Source: Acidovorax sp. sif1233 (lineage in GTDB: Bacteria; Pseudomonadota; Gammaproteobacteria; Burkholderiales; Burkholderiaceae_C). From it: a DNA stretch of 64,000 nucleotides. Below are positions 16,397 to 28,963 of this stretch, piece after piece (positions within the stretch are counted from its first letter, which is position 1; each line of letters starts with the position of its first letter). The stretch spans positions 496,001 through 560,000 of the forward strand of contig NZ_JAHUWZ010000002.1 of NCBI RefSeq assembly GCF_019218755.1, written 5' to 3'. The position numbers and the translations under genes were made by a program. The notes beneath the pieces were generated by a model. That model was not told the origin of the DNA and ran no database searches. It worked only from the letters and a program-made list of their open reading frames with translations.

Positions 16397-17881
16397 ATGA
16401 GAAAAACCTTCATGGGCGTGCGCCTGCGCCGCCTGCGCGAAGAACGCGGCATGACGCAGGTTGCGCTGGCACGCGCGCTGGACCTGTCGGCCAGCTACCT
16501 CAACCAGCTGGAGCAGAACCAGCGGCCCCTCACGGTGTCGGTGCTGCTCAAGATTAACGCGGTGTTCGGCGTGGATGTGCAGCGCTTTTCGGACGACGAC
16601 GAGGCGCGCCTCATCACGGGCCTGCGCGAGGTGCTGGCCGACCTCCCCGCGGGCCTGGGCGGGGAGGGGGCGGGCGATGCCGTCTCGCTGGCCGAAATCC
16701 GGGAGCTGGCCGCCGGGATGCCCGCCGTGGCCCGCACCTTGCTGGCATTGCACCAGCGCCACCGGCAGGCCCTGGAGCGGCTGGAAGCCCTGGGCGCGCT
16801 CAATGCGCAGTGGGGCCTGGGCGACGAGCGCGGCATGCCGCCGCTGCAAGGCCATCCCCCCATGGCATACGAAGAAGTGCGCGACTTTTTCTTTGCCCGG
16901 CAGAACCATATTGCCGAGCTGGACGACGCGGCGGAGCAGTGCGCCGCCGATTGGTCGCTGCAGCCCGGGCGCTCGGACGAGGGCCTGGCGGAGCGGCTGC
17001 TGGCCGCCCATGGCGTGCGGGTGGGCAGCGCGACGGATGCGCTGCCGGGCAACGCGCAGCGCGTCTTCGAGCCCGGGACGCGGGTGCTGAAGCTCGCCGC
17101 GGGGCTGGAGCCGGGCCAGCGCGCCTTCCAGATGGCGACGCAGCTGGCGTTCCTGGAGCAGGGGCCGCTGCTGCGGCGCATCGCCGACGGCGCGGGACTG
17201 TCCGGCGACCAGGCCCGGGCGCTGGCGCGCATCGGCCTGGCGAACTACTTTGCGGGGGCCCTGGTGCTGCCGTACACGGCCTTCCTGCGCGCGGCCGAAG
17301 CCGTGCGCTACGACCTGGACCGGCTGGGCCACCAGTTCGGCGTGGGGTTCGAGACGGTGTGCCACCGCTTGTCCACCCTGCAGCGGCCTAGCGCGCGCGG
17401 GGTGCCGTTCTTCTTCGTGCGGGTGGACCGGGCGGGCAACATCTCCAAGCGCCAGTCGGCGACGCACTTTCACTTCAGCAAGATCGGCGGCACCTGCCCG
17501 CTGTGGAACGTGTACGAGGCGTTTGCCCAGCCCGGGCGCATCGTGCCCCAGCTGGCGCGCATGCCCGACGGCCGCGCCTACCTGTGGGTGGCGCGCACGG
17601 TCTCGCGCGGCGGCGGCGGCTGGGGGGCGCCGGGCAAGGAGTTCTCGGTGGCGCTGGGCTGCGATGTCCGCCACGCGCCGCAGCTGGTGTATTCGCAGGG
17701 GCTGGATCTCGCGAACCCGCACGGGGGCGTGCCCATCGGCATGGGCTGCAAGGTGTGCGAGCGCGACGCCTGCCCGCAGCGCGCGTTTCCTCCCATTGGC
17801 CGGGCGCTGGACGTGAACGAGAACTGGAGCCGGTTCGCGCCGTACCCCGTGGCCGACAGCCGCACGGGGCCGGCGTCCTGA
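16397..17881 (+). CDS. Short-chain fatty acyl-CoA regulator (ScfR/RamB/PccR family)
   Basis: A 494-residue regulator. Residues 6-60 are an Xre-type HTH (RLRRLREERGMTQVALARAL, ASYLNQLEQNQRP). The middle is an IrrE/ImmA-like domain region, and the C-terminal half is the family's acyl-CoA-sensing region, ending with a cysteine cluster CKVCERDACPQR near 451-462. The family senses propionyl- or acetyl-CoA-related signals and controls propionate or acetate use. It is divergent from the prpC-acnD-prpF operon and replaces the sigma-54-type PrpR found with many prp operons. Autoregulation through the TTTGCAAA sites is likely. Confidence 0.9.
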   Translation: MRKTFMGVRLRRLREERGMTQVALARALDLSASYLNQLEQNQRPLTVSVLLKINAVFGVDVQRFSDDDEARLITGLREVLADLPAGLGGEGAGDAVSLAEIRELAAGMPAVARTLLALHQRHRQALERLEALGALNAQWGLGDERGMPPLQGHPPMAYEEVRDFFFARQNHIAELDDAAEQCAADWSLQPGRSDEGLAERLLAAHGVRVGSATDALPGNAQRVFEPGTRVLKLAAGLEPGQRAFQMATQLAFLEQGPLLRRIADGAGLSGDQARALARIGLANYFAGALVLPYTAFLRAAEAVRYDLDRLGHQFGVGFETVCHRLSTLQRPSARGVPFFFVRVDRAGNISKRQSATHFHFSKIGGTCPLWNVYEAFAQPGRIVPQLARMPDGRAYLWVARTVSRGGGGWGAPGKEFSVALGCDVRHAPQLVYSQGLDLANPHGGVPIGMGCKVCERDACPQRAFPPIGRALDVNENWSRFAPYPVADSRTGPAS

Positions 17882-17887
17882 CGCAGG

Positions 17888-17930
17888 TTATGAAATGTGC
17901 TCATCAATTCATAGCTGCTGGCGCATGAGG
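17888..17930 (+). repeat. Interspersed GATAGC/GCGCTT-type repeat, copy D (partial)
   Basis: TTATGAAATGTGCTCATCAA followed by TTCATAGCTGCTGGCGCATG. Only the left AT-rich end and one GC-rich arm are recognisable. It lies just after the ScfR stop codon in the 249-bp gap before the GGDEF-EAL gene. Confidence 0.55.
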
Positions 17931-18130
17931 GTGTTGCGCTGACGGCACTTTCCACCAAATAACTCATTGGTAACCAGTTGTTCTGCCGCAGGTTGCTCCA
18001 AAGGGCTGCGGATTGCCGCTATCCTGCGCCTTGCGGCCGGGCCCTGGCGCGGCCAACGACCCACCGCAACACCACCCACCACCACGGCCCAGACGCTGTT
18101 CTGATTCTGCATGCCCACCCGTTTCCTGCC

Positions 18131-21100
18131 ATGGCTTCCTTGACGCCAGACGGTCGCTATCGGCACTGGCTGGCCGGGCTGGGCGTGGCCGTGCTGGGCG
18201 TGGCGGTCAGCCTGTGGCTGGCCTGGCAGCAGGCCGACTCGGTGGCCCAGGCCGGGCAGACCCGGTTCATGCAGGAGGCCCGCGCGTTCGCCGACGCGCT
18301 GAGCCAGCGGATCGAGGGGCATACCGAAGTCGTCAACGGCCTGCGCGGCCTGTTCACGGCCAATCCGCACCTGACCCGCGCGGAGTTCGAGCGCGCGGCG
18401 AGCGACCTGGAAGTGGGCCAGCGGTATCCCGGCGTGCGCAACCTGTCGTTCACCCGCTGGGTGCCGGGCGCCGAGCGAGCCGCCTATGAAGCCCGGGTGC
18501 GCGCCGACACCTCGCTGTCCACCCACGGCTACCCCGACTTCGCCATCCGGCCACCGGGCGAGCGGGCCGAGTATTTCGTGGCCGAGTACCTGTGGCCCAT
18601 GGCGGGCAATGAAAGCGTGCTGGGCCTGGACATCAGCGCCCAGCCCACCAACCTGGCCGCCATGCAGTACAGCCGGGACAGCGGCCACACGGTGGCCTCG
18701 GCCCCGTTCGACCTGCTGCAGGAGGACAAGCACCGCGCGGGCTTCGTGATCCGCGTGCCGGTGTTCGACTACACGGCGGGCACGCCGGAGCCGCGCTTCC
18801 TGGGCGCGGTGGCGTCCACCATCCGGGTGTTCGACCTGGTGCAGGCGCTGGGGAGCCAGGGCCTGCTCAACGGCATTGCCGTGTCGATGGAGGACCATGG
18901 CTCGGTGCGCGCGGGCTCCACCGACACCACCGTCCGGCCCCTGCTGGCGCAGTCGTCGGCGGCGCTGCCCGATGCGCAGCCGTTTGTGCGCGACCTGCTC
19001 GTGCACGACCGGCGCTGGCGCCTGACCTTCCATCCCGCGCGCTCGTTCCTCTCGCCGTCCGAGGCGCGGCTGCCGGTCCTGGCGGGGCTGGGGGGCATCC
19101 TGGTGTCCCTCCTGCTGGCTTCCACGGTCGGGCTGCTGGTGCGCCAGCGCACCATGGCGCTGGTGCGCGCGCAGGCGTCGGACGAGGCCCGCCACGAGAG
19201 CGAGGAGCGTTTTCGCGCCCTGTTCAACCAGGCCAGCGTGGGGGTCGCGCTGCTGGACACCTCCACCGGCCGGTTCCTGCGCGCCAACCAGCGCTATGGC
19301 GACATCGTGGGCTACAGCCCCGAGGAGATGCAGGAGCTCAACATCCGGGCCATCACGCACCCCGACGACCTGGAGACGGACGCGCAGCACCTGGAGCGCC
19401 TCAAGTCAGGGGAGGTGCCCGAATACCGGCTGGAAAAGCGCTACATCCACAAGCGCGGCCATTCGGTGTGGGTCGACCTCACCGTGTCGCCGATGTGGGT
19501 GCCCGGGGCCACGCCCGACCACCACATCGCCGTGGTGCAGGACATCACCTCGCGCAAGCGCATGGAGGACACCCTGCGCACCAACGAACACCGGCTGCGG
19601 GGCATTCTGGAGCGCCTGCCCATGGGCCTGTGCCTGGTGCAGCCCGACGGGCGCATCAGCTTTCGCAACCAGCGCTATGTGCAGATCTGCGGGTACACCG
19701 AGGCCGAGGTGCCCGACGTGGACACCTGGTGGGAGCGCGCGTTCCCGGAGCGCGAGGAGCGCGAAACCGTGCGCCAGGGCTGGCGCGAGGCGGCGCAGAG
19801 CGCCCAGGCCGGCGACGGCGTGATCCCCGGCGCCGAGTACCTCATCCGCTGCCATGACGGGCAGCTGCGCCCCGTCGAAGTCTCGGGGGTGCAGGTGGAA
19901 GGCGGGCACCTGGTCACCATGCAGGACCTGAGCCAGCGCAAGGCGGCCGAGGAGGAGATCAACCACCTGGCCTACTACGACCCGCTCACGCGCCTGCCCA
20001 ACCGCCGCCTGCTCATGGACCGGCTGCAGCAGGCGCTGGCCACCAGTGCCCGCCACGGGCGCAGCGGCGCCTTGCTGCTGCTCGACCTGGACAACTTCAA
20101 GACACTCAATGAAACCCGGGGCCATGACAGCGGCGACCACCTGCTGCTGCAGGTGGCGCACCGCCTGCGCGGCTGCGTGCACGAGGACGACACTGTTGCC
20201 CGCCAGGGAGGCGACGAATTCGTCGTGGTGCTGGAAGACCTGGGCGACAACCCCGAGGAGGCCGCGGCCCGCAGCGAAGAGGTGGGCCAGCGCATCCTGG
20301 CCACCCTGCGCGAGCCCTACATGCTCAACGGCACCGCGCACCACAGCTCGCTGAGCATGGGCGTCACCATCTTCAGCGGCATGCGCGAGACCGTGGACGA
20401 ACTGCTCAAGCGCGCCGACCTGGCGCTCTACCAGGCCAAGAACGCCGGCCGCGACACGCTGCGCTTCTACGACCCCCAGATGCAGGCCGCCGTGAGCGCA
20501 CGGGCCGCGCTGGAGCGCGACATGCGCATTGGCCTGGCACAGGGCCAGTTCGAGCTGTACTACCAGCCGCAGATCGACCGGGGCCGCATCACCGGTGCCG
20601 AGGCGCTGCTGCGCTGGCGCCATCCACGCGACGGTTTTGTCTCCCCCGCGCATTTCATCCCGCTGGCGGAGGAGACAGGCTTGATCCTCCCGCTGGGCGA
20701 ATGGGTGCTGCAGGTGGCCTGCGGGTGCCTGGCCCGCTGGGCCGCGCAGCCCGAGCTGGCCGTGCTGAGCCTGGCGGTGAACGTGAGCCCGCGCCAGTTC
20801 CACCAGGGCGATTTCGTGGCCCAAGTCCTGGCCGCGCTGGCCAGCTCGGGCGCCCAGGGGCACCAGCTCAAGCTGGAGATGACCGAGGGCCTGCTGCTGG
20901 ACGACGTGGAAGACACCATCGAGAAGATGGGCCAGCTCAAGGGCTACGGCGTGGGCTTCTCGCTGGACGACTTTGGCACGGGGTACTCGTCGCTGGCCTA
21001 CCTCAAGCGCCTGCCGCTGGACCAGCTCAAGATCGACCAGAGTTTCGTGCGCGACGTGCTCACCGACCCCAACGACGCCGCCATCGCCCGCACCGTGGTG

Positions 21101-21286
21101 GCGCTGGGCACCAGCCTGGGCCTGCGCGTGATCGCCGAAGGGGTGGAAACCGAGGCCCAGCGCGAGTTTCTGGAGCGCCACCACTGCCACGCCTGGCAGG
21201 GCTACCTGTTCAGCCCGCCCGTGCCGGTGGCCGAGTTCGAGGCGCTGGTGCGCAAAACGAATGGGACGGGCGCGCAGCACGCGTAG
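18131..21286 (+). CDS. CHASE-PAS-PAS-GGDEF-EAL membrane signalling protein
   Basis: A 1051-residue cyclic di-GMP protein. Membrane segment 1 is at about 15-33, a periplasmic CHASE domain at about 60-280 (FERAASDLEVGQRYPGVRNL), membrane segment 2 near 316-340, two PAS domains at about 366-600, GGDEF at about 610-775 and EAL at about 790-1040. GGDEF is intact (RQGGDEFVVVLE) but the RxxD inhibition site has become HEDD. The phosphodiesterase motifs EALLRW, DDFGTG and EGVETEAQ are intact, so it may make or degrade the messenger. The start (MASLTP) was set by the first membrane segment; no ribosome binding site is evident, and an earlier start cannot be excluded. Confidence 0.9.
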   Translation: MASLTPDGRYRHWLAGLGVAVLGVAVSLWLAWQQADSVAQAGQTRFMQEARAFADALSQRIEGHTEVVNGLRGLFTANPHLTRAEFERAASDLEVGQRYPGVRNLSFTRWVPGAERAAYEARVRADTSLSTHGYPDFAIRPPGERAEYFVAEYLWPMAGNESVLGLDISAQPTNLAAMQYSRDSGHTVASAPFDLLQEDKHRAGFVIRVPVFDYTAGTPEPRFLGAVASTIRVFDLVQALGSQGLLNGIAVSMEDHGSVRAGSTDTTVRPLLAQSSAALPDAQPFVRDLLVHDRRWRLTFHPARSFLSPSEARLPVLAGLGGILVSLLLASTVGLLVRQRTMALVRAQASDEARHESEERFRALFNQASVGVALLDTSTGRFLRANQRYGDIVGYSPEEMQELNIRAITHPDDLETDAQHLERLKSGEVPEYRLEKRYIHKRGHSVWVDLTVSPMWVPGATPDHHIAVVQDITSRKRMEDTLRTNEHRLRGILERLPMGLCLVQPDGRISFRNQRYVQICGYTEAEVPDVDTWWERAFPEREERETVRQGWREAAQSAQAGDGVIPGAEYLIRCHDGQLRPVEVSGVQVEGGHLVTMQDLSQRKAAEEEINHLAYYDPLTRLPNRRLLMDRLQQALATSARHGRSGALLLLDLDNFKTLNETRGHDSGDHLLLQVAHRLRGCVHEDDTVARQGGDEFVVVLEDLGDNPEEAAARSEEVGQRILATLREPYMLNGTAHHSSLSMGVTIFSGMRETVDELLKRADLALYQAKNAGRDTLRFYDPQMQAAVSARAALERDMRIGLAQGQFELYYQPQIDRGRITGAEALLRWRHPRDGFVSPAHFIPLAEETGLILPLGEWVLQVACGCLARWAAQPELAVLSLAVNVSPRQFHQGDFVAQVLAALASSGAQGHQLKLEMTEGLLLDDVEDTIEKMGQLKGYGVGFSLDDFGTGYSSLAYLKRLPLDQLKIDQSFVRDVLTDPNDAAIARTVVALGTSLGLRVIAEGVETEAQREFLERHHCHAWQGYLFSPPVPVAEFEALVRKTNGTGAQHA

Positions 21287-21340
21287 CCCTGGCACACCGG
21301 CCCGCACCAGCCCGCCCGCCACCCTGTCGGTACAGGATCT

Positions 21341-21394
21341 GTCAAAATCGATAGCATGAAATCAAGTCGGGATAAGCGCAATAGCTGGTTTTTG
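21341..21394 (+). repeat. Interspersed GATAGC/GCGCTT-type repeat, copy E
   Basis: GTCAAAATCGATAGCATGAA at one end and AAGCGCAATAGCTGGTTTTT at the other, with a diverged middle. It lies in the 288-bp gap between the GGDEF-EAL gene and smc, which holds no other gene that can be supported. Confidence 0.6.
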
Positions 21395-21574
21395 CCAAAT
21401 GTTTGCGCTGCACCCCGGCCGTGTGCCCCTGCCCGTCAGCCGGGGGCCGGGGGGCTGCAGGCGGCGCGGTATCATTCCGCCCTTGCTGCGGCCTGCGTGT
21501 TCCGGCCCGGAACGTCCGCCTGGCGCCACTTTTGCATCCCCGCCTTCATCCTCTTTTTGCCCGTTCCCTGACCC

Positions 21575-24500
21575 GTGCGTCTTACCTCGATCAAGCTTTC
21601 CGGTTTCAAGTCGTTCGCTGAACCCACCAATTTCATGCTGCCCGGGCAACTGGTCGGTGTGGTGGGCCCGAACGGCTGCGGCAAGTCCAACATCATGGAC
21701 GCGGTGCGCTGGGTGCTGGGCGAGAGCAAGGCCAGCGAGCTGCGTGGCGAGTCCATGCAGGACGTGATCTTCAGCGGCACCACCACCCGCAAGCAGGCCA
21801 GCCGCGCCAGCGTGGAGCTGGTGTTCGACAACTCCGACCACCGCGCGGGCGGCCAGTGGGGCCAGTACGGCGAGGTCGCGGTGCGGCGCGTGCTCACGCG
21901 TGACGGCACCAGCAGCTACTACCTGAACAACCAGCCCGTGCGCCGCCGCGACGTGCAGGACGTGTTCCTGGGCACAGGCCTGGGGCCGCGCGCCTACGCC
22001 ATCATCGGCCAGGGCACCATCAGCCGCATCATCGAGTCGCGCCCGGAGGAACTGCGCCTGTTCCTCGAAGAAGCCGCTGGCGTCTCCAAGTACAAGGAGC
22101 GCCGCCGCGAGACGGAAAACCGCCTGTCGGACACGCGCGAGAACCTCACGCGGGTGGAGGACATCCTGCGCGAGCTGAACGCCAACCTCGAAAAGCTCGA
22201 AAAGCAGGCCGAGGTGGCCGCCAAATACAACACCCTGCAGGCCGACGCCACGCTCAAGCAGCACCAGCAGTGGTTTTTGAAGCGCGCCGAGGCCGAAGAG
22301 CAGCAGAACAAGGTGCGCCTGGACGGCCTCCAAGCCGTCAACGACCTCGAATCCCGCATGGCCGACCTGCGCGCCGTCGAGTCCGACCTCGAAACCATCC
22401 GCCAGGCCCACTACGCGGCGGGCGACCAGGTGAACCAGGCCCAGGGCCGGCTGTACGAGGCCACGGCCGAGGTCGGCAAGCTCGAAGCCGAGATCCGCTA
22501 CGTGATCGAAGGGCGCCAGCGCGTGGAGCAGCGCCTGGTCACGCTGGCAGAGCAGATCGCCCAGTGGCAGACCCGCAAGGAAGAGGCCGATATCGAGCTC
22601 GAAAACCTGGCCGGTGCCGGTGTGGACGCCGAAGAACGCGCCGAACTGCTGGCCGCCCAGGTCGAAGAGCAGGCCATGCAGCTGCCCGACCTGGAAGAAG
22701 CCCTGCGACAGGCGCAAAGCCGCACGGCCGAGCAGCGCAGCAGCGTGGTGCAGGTGCAGCAGCAGATTGGCGTGCTGGCCGCCGAGCAGCGCAGCATCGA
22801 CGAGCAAAGCCGCCAGCTCGACAGCCGCTTCGAACGCCTGCGCACCGACCGCAATGCGCTGGCCGCGCCCGATGAAGCCCGCCTGACGAACCTGCGCGAG
22901 CAGCTCGAAGAGGCGCAAGAGATCGCCGAGACCACGGCAGCCCGCCTGCACGAGCTGCAGGAGTCCGTGCCCCAGCTGGACGACGACCGCCGCACCCGCC
23001 AGCAGGCCGTGAACACCGAAAGCGCGCGCCAGGCCGACCTGTCGGCGCGCATGGAAGCGCTCAAGGCGCTGCAGGAAAAGGTCAAGACCGACGGCAAGCT
23101 GCGCCCCTGGCTGGCCAAACACGGGCTCGACGGCCTGCAAGGCCTGTGGAGCCGCATCCACATCGAGCCCGGCTGGGAAAACGCGCTGGAAGCCGCGCTG
23201 CGCGAGCGCCTGGCTGCGCTGGAAGTGGGGCGCCTGGACATGGTGCGTGGCTTCCTGGGCTCGGGCGGCACCGACGCGCCGCCCGCGCGCCTGGCCTTCT
23301 ACAGCGCTCCCGCCGCGGGCCACCCCGAAACCTCGTCACCCCACGCCCGCCTGTCGGACCTGCTGCGCCTGAACGATGCCGGCCTGCGTGCCGTGCTCAC
23401 GGACTGGCTGCAAGGCTGCTACACCGCGCCCACGCTGGACGACGCCCTGGCCCGCCGCGGCACGCTGCAACCCGGGGAGGTGGTGTTTGTTCCTACCGGC
23501 CATGCGGTCAGCGCCCACAGCGTGAGCTTTTACGCGCAGGATTCCGAGCAGTCCGGCATGCTGGCCCGCGCGCAGGAGATCGAGCACCTCGAAAAAGAGC
23601 TGCGCGCGCAAGCGCTCATCGCCGAAGAATCGCGCACGGCCCTGGTGCGGGCCGAGGCCGCGTACGCCGATGCTTCGCAGCGCCTCGTGGCCGCGCGCCG
23701 CGAAGCCACCGAAACACAAAGCCGCGCCCACGAGCTGCAGGTCGAGACCCTGCGCCTGACCCAGCTGGCCGAACAGACCCGCGCGCGCAGCCAGCAAATC
23801 GACGGCGACCTGGCCGAGGTGGAGGCCCAGCTGGCCGACCTGCAGGAACGCCGCGTGGCCGCCGAGGCGCGCTTTGAAGAACTCGACATGCAGCTGGCCG
23901 ACAGCCAGGAGCGCGAGGCCCAGCTGGGCGACCGCGTGATCGAGGCCGAGCGCAAGCTCACCGCCTGCCGCGAACAGCAGCGCACGCTGGAGCGCCAGGC
24001 ACAAGAGGCCACGTTCTCGCAGCGCAGCCTGGAGGCGCGCCGCGCCGAACTCAACCGTTCCATCGAAACCGCCACGCAGCAGGCCACGGCCCTGGCCGAC
24101 GAGCAGCAGCGCGCGCGCGATGAGCTGGCCCGCCTGTCCGACGCCGCCGCGCAAGGTGGCCTGCAGGCCGCCCTGGAGGTGAAGATGGAGCGCGAAAAAG
24201 CGCTCGGCGCCCAGCGCAGCGAATACGACGACCTCACCACCAAGCTGCGCGCCAGCGACGAGCGCCGCATGCAGCTCGAACGCGCGCTCGACCCGCTGCG
24301 CGCCCGCATCACCGAATTCCAGCTCAAGGAACAGGCGGCGCGCCTGGGCCTGGAGCAGTACACCACCTTGCTGGCCGACGCGCAGGCCGACCTCGAGGCC
24401 GTGGCCCAGTCGATCACCGACGGCAACGTGCGCGTGGGCGGTCTGCAAAGCGAAATCGACCGCCTGCACCGCGAGATCGCCGCCCTGGGCGCTGTGAACC

Positions 24501-25099
24501 TCGCCGCGCTGGACGAACTCAAGCTCGCCAGCGAGCGCAAGGTCTTCCTCGATGCGCAGACGGCCGACCTGACCGAGGCCATGAACACGCTGGAAGACGC
24601 GATCCGCAAGATCGACGGTGAAACACGCCAGCTGCTCTCGGGCACCTTCGACACCGTGAACGCGCACTTTGGCCGCATGTTCCCCGAGCTGTTCGGCGGC
24701 GGCCAGGCCAAGCTCATCATCACCGGCGACGAAATCCTCGATTCCGGCGTGCAGGTGATGGCGCAGCCGCCCGGCAAGAAGAACCAGACCATCCACCTGC
24801 TGTCGGGCGGCGAGAAGGCTCTCACGGCCATCGCGCTGGTGTTCGCCATCTTCCAGCTCAACCCGGCGCCGTTCTGCCTGCTGGACGAGGTGGACGCGCC
24901 GCTGGACGACGCCAACACCGAGCGTTACGCCAAGCTGGTGTCCAGCATGAGCAAGGGCACGCAGTTCCTGTTCATCAGCCACAACAAGATCGCGATGGAA
25001 ATGGCCGAACAGCTGATCGGCGTGACCATGCAGGAGCAGGGCGTGTCGCGCATCGTGGCTGTCGATATGGAATCGGCCCTCTCCATGGCGGAAATATGA
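21575..25099 (+). CDS. smc: Chromosome segregation ATPase SMC
   Basis: A 1174-residue structural maintenance of chromosomes protein. The N-terminal head has Walker A GPNGCGKS at 31-38. Long coiled-coil arms rich in E, Q, A and R surround a hinge at roughly 505-665. The C-terminal head has the signature LLSGGEKALTA and Walker B PFCLLDEVDAPLDD. It works as a dimer with ScpA/ScpB to compact and separate chromosomes. The start is GTG at 21575, as the family N-terminus (MRLTSIKLSGFKSF) begins there. It is followed by zipA and ligA, a gene order common in beta- and gammaproteobacteria. Confidence 0.97.
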   Translation: MRLTSIKLSGFKSFAEPTNFMLPGQLVGVVGPNGCGKSNIMDAVRWVLGESKASELRGESMQDVIFSGTTTRKQASRASVELVFDNSDHRAGGQWGQYGEVAVRRVLTRDGTSSYYLNNQPVRRRDVQDVFLGTGLGPRAYAIIGQGTISRIIESRPEELRLFLEEAAGVSKYKERRRETENRLSDTRENLTRVEDILRELNANLEKLEKQAEVAAKYNTLQADATLKQHQQWFLKRAEAEEQQNKVRLDGLQAVNDLESRMADLRAVESDLETIRQAHYAAGDQVNQAQGRLYEATAEVGKLEAEIRYVIEGRQRVEQRLVTLAEQIAQWQTRKEEADIELENLAGAGVDAEERAELLAAQVEEQAMQLPDLEEALRQAQSRTAEQRSSVVQVQQQIGVLAAEQRSIDEQSRQLDSRFERLRTDRNALAAPDEARLTNLREQLEEAQEIAETTAARLHELQESVPQLDDDRRTRQQAVNTESARQADLSARMEALKALQEKVKTDGKLRPWLAKHGLDGLQGLWSRIHIEPGWENALEAALRERLAALEVGRLDMVRGFLGSGGTDAPPARLAFYSAPAAGHPETSSPHARLSDLLRLNDAGLRAVLTDWLQGCYTAPTLDDALARRGTLQPGEVVFVPTGHAVSAHSVSFYAQDSEQSGMLARAQEIEHLEKELRAQALIAEESRTALVRAEAAYADASQRLVAARREATETQSRAHELQVETLRLTQLAEQTRARSQQIDGDLAEVEAQLADLQERRVAAEARFEELDMQLADSQEREAQLGDRVIEAERKLTACREQQRTLERQAQEATFSQRSLEARRAELNRSIETATQQATALADEQQRARDELARLSDAAAQGGLQAALEVKMEREKALGAQRSEYDDLTTKLRASDERRMQLERALDPLRARITEFQLKEQAARLGLEQYTTLLADAQADLEAVAQSITDGNVRVGGLQSEIDRLHREIAALGAVNLAALDELKLASERKVFLDAQTADLTEAMNTLEDAIRKIDGETRQLLSGTFDTVNAHFGRMFPELFGGGQAKLIITGDEILDSGVQVMAQPPGKKNQTIHLLSGGEKALTAIALVFAIFQLNPAPFCLLDEVDAPLDDANTERYAKLVSSMSKGTQFLFISHNKIAMEMAEQLIGVTMQEQGVSRIVAVDMESALSMAEI

Positions 25100-25256
25100 G
25101 CACCCCCCTGAGGCGCTTCGCACCTTCCCCCCAGGGGGACGACGCCCTTGCTGCGGGGCGGCCCTTGCTCGGCGTCTCGCGCACAGGCCGCGCGCATTTT
25201 CACCGCGGCGGCCCTTGCGCCATGCAGCGGATAGCCGTTAGCCGAGAATTTCTTTT

Positions 25257-26378
25257 ATGAGCACATTGCAACTGAGTCTGGCCATCATCGGCGGCCTGGT
25301 GCTGGCCCTCATCGTGGCCTACAACACCTGGACCTCGCGCCGCAACGCGCCCAAGCGCGCCTTGCCGCCAGAGCCGGAACGCGAGCGCGCGGCCGAGCCC
25401 GCGCTGCGCCAGGAGCCAGGTTTCGAGGCGGGCGCGGCCGCCGACCTGCCCCCCGGGGACTTTCACGGCCTGGACCGCGGGCCCGAGCCTTCCGAGCACA
25501 CGGTGGATGCCAGCGAGGCCCTGCAGATGCCCGTGCCGCCGTTCTCGCTGGAGCGCCGCCCCGGGCTGGACCCGCTCATCGACGTGATCGCACCGCTGCA
25601 GCCGGAGGTGTCCGTGTCCGGCGATGCCGCGCTGGCGGCGCTGCCTCCCACGCGCCGGGCCGGCAGCAAGCCGTTTGCGATCGAAGGCCTGAACGAAGCC
25701 ACCCAGCAGTGGGAGACGCCGGCGCCCGGCCAGCGCTACCAGAGCTTCCAGGCGGGCGTGCAGCTTGCCAACCGCATGGGCGCGCTCAACGAGATCGAGT
25801 TCTCGGAATTCGTCGTCAAGGCCCAGGCGTTTGCGGACGCCATCAATGCCGCCCCCGATTTTCCCGACATGCTGCAGGAAGTGGCCCGCGCCCGCGAGCT
25901 GGACCAGTTCGCCAGCGACCACGACGCGCAACTGGCCTTCATGCTGCGCGCGCGCCAGGCCGCCTGGAGCCCCGGCTACGTGCAGCAGAACGCCGCGCGC
26001 GTGGGCTTCGTGCCGGGCGCCATGCCCGGGCGCCTGGTGCTGCCGGCCGGCGCGCAAGGCCTGCCGCCATTGCTCACGCTCGGCTACGACACGCAGGCGG
26101 CACTGGCCGAAGACCCGGACCAGTCCGCCATCCGCGACATCACCCTGAGCCTGGACGTGGCGCAGGTCCACCGAACCGAACAACCCTTTGCGCGCCTGCG
26201 CGAGGCCGCCGCCGCGCTGTGCGAGGCCATGGACGGCGTGCTCTGTGACCAGAACGGCCAGCCGCTGCCTGCCATGGCCATGGACCCGATCGCCTCGGAC
26301 CTGGAGCTGCTGTACGACCAGCTCGACGGGCGCGACCTGTCGGCGGGGTCGGTGCTGGCGCGCCGGCTGTTCAGCTAG
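25257..26378 (+). CDS. zipA: Cell division protein ZipA-like
   Basis: A 373-residue protein with one N-terminal membrane segment (LSLAIIGGLVLALIVAYNTW, residues 6-25), a charged/proline-rich linker up to about residue 150, and a C-terminal ZipA-like FtsZ-binding domain (QSFQAGVQLANRMGALNEIE, then DITLSLDVAQVHRTEQPFAR). ZipA tethers FtsZ to the membrane at the division ring. Similarity to E. coli ZipA is low, but position between smc and ligA supports the call. It lies 157 bp after smc and 8 bp before the GNAT gene. Confidence 0.82.
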   Translation: MSTLQLSLAIIGGLVLALIVAYNTWTSRRNAPKRALPPEPERERAAEPALRQEPGFEAGAAADLPPGDFHGLDRGPEPSEHTVDASEALQMPVPPFSLERRPGLDPLIDVIAPLQPEVSVSGDAALAALPPTRRAGSKPFAIEGLNEATQQWETPAPGQRYQSFQAGVQLANRMGALNEIEFSEFVVKAQAFADAINAAPDFPDMLQEVARARELDQFASDHDAQLAFMLRARQAAWSPGYVQQNAARVGFVPGAMPGRLVLPAGAQGLPPLLTLGYDTQAALAEDPDQSAIRDITLSLDVAQVHRTEQPFARLREAAAALCEAMDGVLCDQNGQPLPAMAMDPIASDLELLYDQLDGRDLSAGSVLARRLFS

Positions 26379-26386
26379 GCCGCCGC

Positions 26387-28934
<2,548 letters not shown>

Positions 28935-28963
28935 GGCGCTCTCCCCCTTACTCCGAGTTCTTG